This document shows positions 62,616 to 64,000 of a stretch of 64,000 nucleotides of DNA, piece by piece. The notes below the pieces were generated by a model that was not told the DNA's origin, did not search any database, and saw only the letters and a list, made by a program, of their open reading frames with translations. The DNA lies in the NCBI GenBank assembly GCA_015060625.1, contig SUYC01000015.1, positions 1 to 64,000 of the forward strand. The letters run 5' to 3'. This stretch comes from Xylanibacter ruminicola (GTDB lineage: Bacteria; Bacteroidota; Bacteroidia; Bacteroidales; Bacteroidaceae). The translations under genes were made by a program, and so were the position numbers. Within the stretch, counting starts at the first letter, position 1; every line of letters starts with the position of its first letter.

Positions 62616-63254
62616 GCGGAGCGACTTGATGATGCCTTCGGGATCGGCTGCACCAAACACATAGCTACCGCTGACCAGTACATCAACACCTGCTGCTACC
62701 AGTCGTGGTGCCGTCTGACCTTGCACGCCACCATCCACCTCGATAAGTGCGTGGCTGCCTTTCTCAGTGATGAGTTGGCGCAGACGTTTGACTTTATCGA
62801 TGGTGTTCTCGATAAACTTCTGTCCGCCAAAGCCTGGGTTCACACTCATCAGCAGTACCATATCCACATCGTTAATAATATCCTCTAACACGCAAACGGG
62901 TGTGGCGGGATTCAGTGTTACACCGGCTTTCATACCTGCCTGGTGAATTTCCTGAATGGTGCGATGCAGGTGCTGGCATGCCTCGTAGTGCACATTCATC
63001 ATCATGGCACCCAACTTAGCTGTTTGAGCTATGTAACGCTCTGGGTGCTCTATCATATAATGCACATCGAGTGGCTTCTTACATGCTTTTGCTACTGCTT
63101 CGAGTACGGGGAAACCAAACGAAATATTGGGTACGAACGAACCGTCCATCACATCGAGATGAAGCCAGTCGGCCTCACTACGGTTAATCATATCGATGTC
63201 GCGGTCGAGATGCAGAAAATCTGCAGCAAGTAATGATGGTGATACTAATGCCAT
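62607..63254 (-). CDS. rpe: Ribulose-phosphate 3-epimerase
   Basis: A 215-residue TIM-barrel enzyme interconverting ribulose-5-P and xylulose-5-P. It has SPSLLAADFLHL at the start, HLDVMDGSFVPN, VHYMIEHPERY, MSVNPGFGGQKF and EVDGGV with the phosphate-binding end VSGSYVFG. It follows the small 44-residue gene by 11 bases and may share its promoter. Confidence 0.95.
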   Translation of the reverse strand: MALVSPSLLAADFLHLDRDIDMINRSEADWLHLDVMDGSFVPNISFGFPVLEAVAKACKKPLDVHYMIEHPERYIAQTAKLGAMMMNVHYEACQHLHRTIQEIHQAGMKAGVTLNPATPVCVLEDIINDVDMVLLMSVNPGFGGQKFIENTIDKVKRLRQLITEKGSHALIEVDGGVQGQTAPRLVAAGVDVLVSGSYVFGAADPEGIIKSLRSL

Positions 63255-63265
63255 AATTTTTTAAG

Positions 63266-63400
63266 TTAGTTCAGATTCGACGTTTGATTGCGGTTACTAT
63301 GATAGGTGTAAGCCACAAGGCGAATCAGGTCGAGCGTTTGCTTGCGCGGTTTGTTCGTCTTCTCACTGAACATCATGTTGTCTGGAGTAAAAATCTTCAT
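63266..63400 (-). CDS. Small protein upstream of rpe (44 residues)
   Basis: A complete 44-codon ORF starting MKIFTPDNMMFSEKTNKP and ending SNRNQTSNLN, too short for default gene callers. Support: its own promoter box 42 bases upstream, same strand as rpe with an 11-base gap, and a codon pattern that looks coding. It is basic, without signal peptide or membrane segment, and no known family was recognised. Confidence 0.55.
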   Translation of the reverse strand: MKIFTPDNMMFSEKTNKPRKQTLDLIRLVAYTYHSNRNQTSNLN

Positions 63401-63441
63401 AGGCAATCTGTTTTTTTATTGTTATACCTATTATAGAAACG

Positions 63442-63449
63442 CAAATATA
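63442..63449 (-). promoter_or_regulatory. Promoter -7 box of the small-protein/rpe unit
   Basis: TATATTTG on the minus strand, about 42 bases before the small ORF, in the short gap after fmt. Confidence 0.6.
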
Positions 63450-63451
63450 CC

Positions 63452-64000
63452 TTATTTTATTATATAATTCTCGAAATTTTTTATGCCATTCAGGAAATCT
63501 TTGCCGTTCATGCGCTTTTTTCCTGCCAACTGCAGCTCTTCGATCATCAGCAGTTCGTCGGCTGCTTTGATGCAGGGCTTGCGGTCGATAATGGCGGTAT
63601 GTTGAAACTCACCGGTGGTGTTGCCTGTCTTGCTGGTCTTGAAAATCTTCAGCACAGTTTCTTTGCCTTCGGGCGATACCAGTGTGGTCCAGGCGCCGGG
63701 ATAGGGTGAAAGACCTCGGATAAAGTCATAGACCTGTTTGGCCGACTGATTCCAGTTTATCTGGCAGGTTTCTTTGAAGATTTTAGGTGCTGCATGCAGT
63801 TGGCTACCTACGGGTATCATCTGCTCCTGAGGTATGCTCTCTGGGTGTCCGTCGGCAGCGATAATCTTTTCAAGTGTTTCCAGGCAGATTTCGGCACCCA
63901 GATGCATCAATCCGTCGTAAACGTATTCTACATCAGCTGTGTCGGGGATGTCGAAGGGCTTCTGCATGATGATACGACCGGTGTCGATATCGTGGTCGAG
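63452..64000 (-). CDS. fmt: Methionyl-tRNA formyltransferase (3' part)
   Basis: The last ~182 codons of a formyltransferase that formylates initiator Met-tRNA; it runs off the right edge, so the start is not visible. The fragment begins in the catalytic domain (LDHDIDTGRIIMQK) and includes the C-terminal domain with the RGLSPYPGAWT motif. An internal Met at 63967 is not the start. Confidence 0.92.
   Translation of the reverse strand, partial: LDHDIDTGRIIMQKPFDIPDTADVEYVYDGLMHLGAEICLETLEKIIAADGHPESIPQEQMIPVGSQLHAAPKIFKETCQINWNQSAKQVYDFIRGLSPYPGAWTTLVSPEGKETVLKIFKTSKTGNTTGEFQHTAIIDRKPCIKAADELLMIEELQLAGKKRMNGKDFLNGIKNFENYIIK

Overview
The window looks like a chromosomal segment of a Bacteroidales bacterium, most probably Prevotella-like. 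Promoters are of the Bacteroidota type: a -7 box TAnnTTTG, often with a TTTG about 20 nt upstream. tRNA genes lack an encoded CCA. Bacteroidales-typical genes include DUF4827, a 'smalltalk' micro-protein next to an HU-like protein, a TamA-like lipoprotein and a type II pantothenate kinase. No rRNA operon or CRISPR array was seen.

Layout. 0-2 kb: a tyrosine recombinase enclosed by a perfect 213-bp inverted repeat, one arm of which overlaps the 3' end of tRNA-Ser(UGA). 2-19 kb: housekeeping genes: mutS2, a small lytic transglycosylase, initiator tRNA, a TetR regulator, fabG, an RluA-family synthase, the TamB/TamA-like pair, a sugar nucleotidyltransferase, a DHH phosphoesterase, a DUF4827 lipoprotein and a phosphoglucosamine mutase. 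20-28 kb: groES-groEL with a sigma-54-like promoter, a candidate sRNA, then sppA-lpxK-PNP-thiL, tRNA-Phe and pantothenate kinase. 28-33 kb: an MFS/HlyD/TolC tripartite exporter with a divergent AraC regulator. 33-37 kb: three exported proteins (OmpA-like, unknown, lysozyme-fold). 36.7-39.2 kb: a DUF234-type ATPase, smalltalk and the HU-like protein. 39.5-43 kb: two tandem histidine acid phosphatases, one with its catalytic residues lost, and a HAD hydrolase.

43.05-55.52 kb is the most unusual part: eleven genes whose products are almost all predicted to be exported. They are two caspase-like peptidases, two DUF4384 proteins, two LPP20-like proteins, a CHASE2 membrane protein without a visible cytoplasmic output domain, a 958-residue coiled-coil protein with a C-terminal Cys-His-Asp transglutaminase-like domain, a beta-barrel-like protein, an unknown exported protein and a CsgG-like protein. 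Nine form one leftward cluster and two are transcribed divergently. The block is bracketed by a broken segmental duplication: pieces of the phosphatase, HAD and RNase Y genes recur on its far side at constant offsets, so it was probably inserted between HAD and RNase Y or caught in a tandem duplication. I propose it as the candidate undescribed system: an envelope-located caspase/transglutaminase module with its own sensor.

55.9-64 kb returns to core functions: RNase Y with ZapA and ZapB-like proteins, a conserved unknown, rfbA, a GHMP-kinase/nucleotidyltransferase fusion, an ECF sigma factor, rpe, a 44-residue small protein with its own promoter, and the 3' part of fmt, which runs off the right edge. 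All functional calls come from reading motifs; no database search was run.
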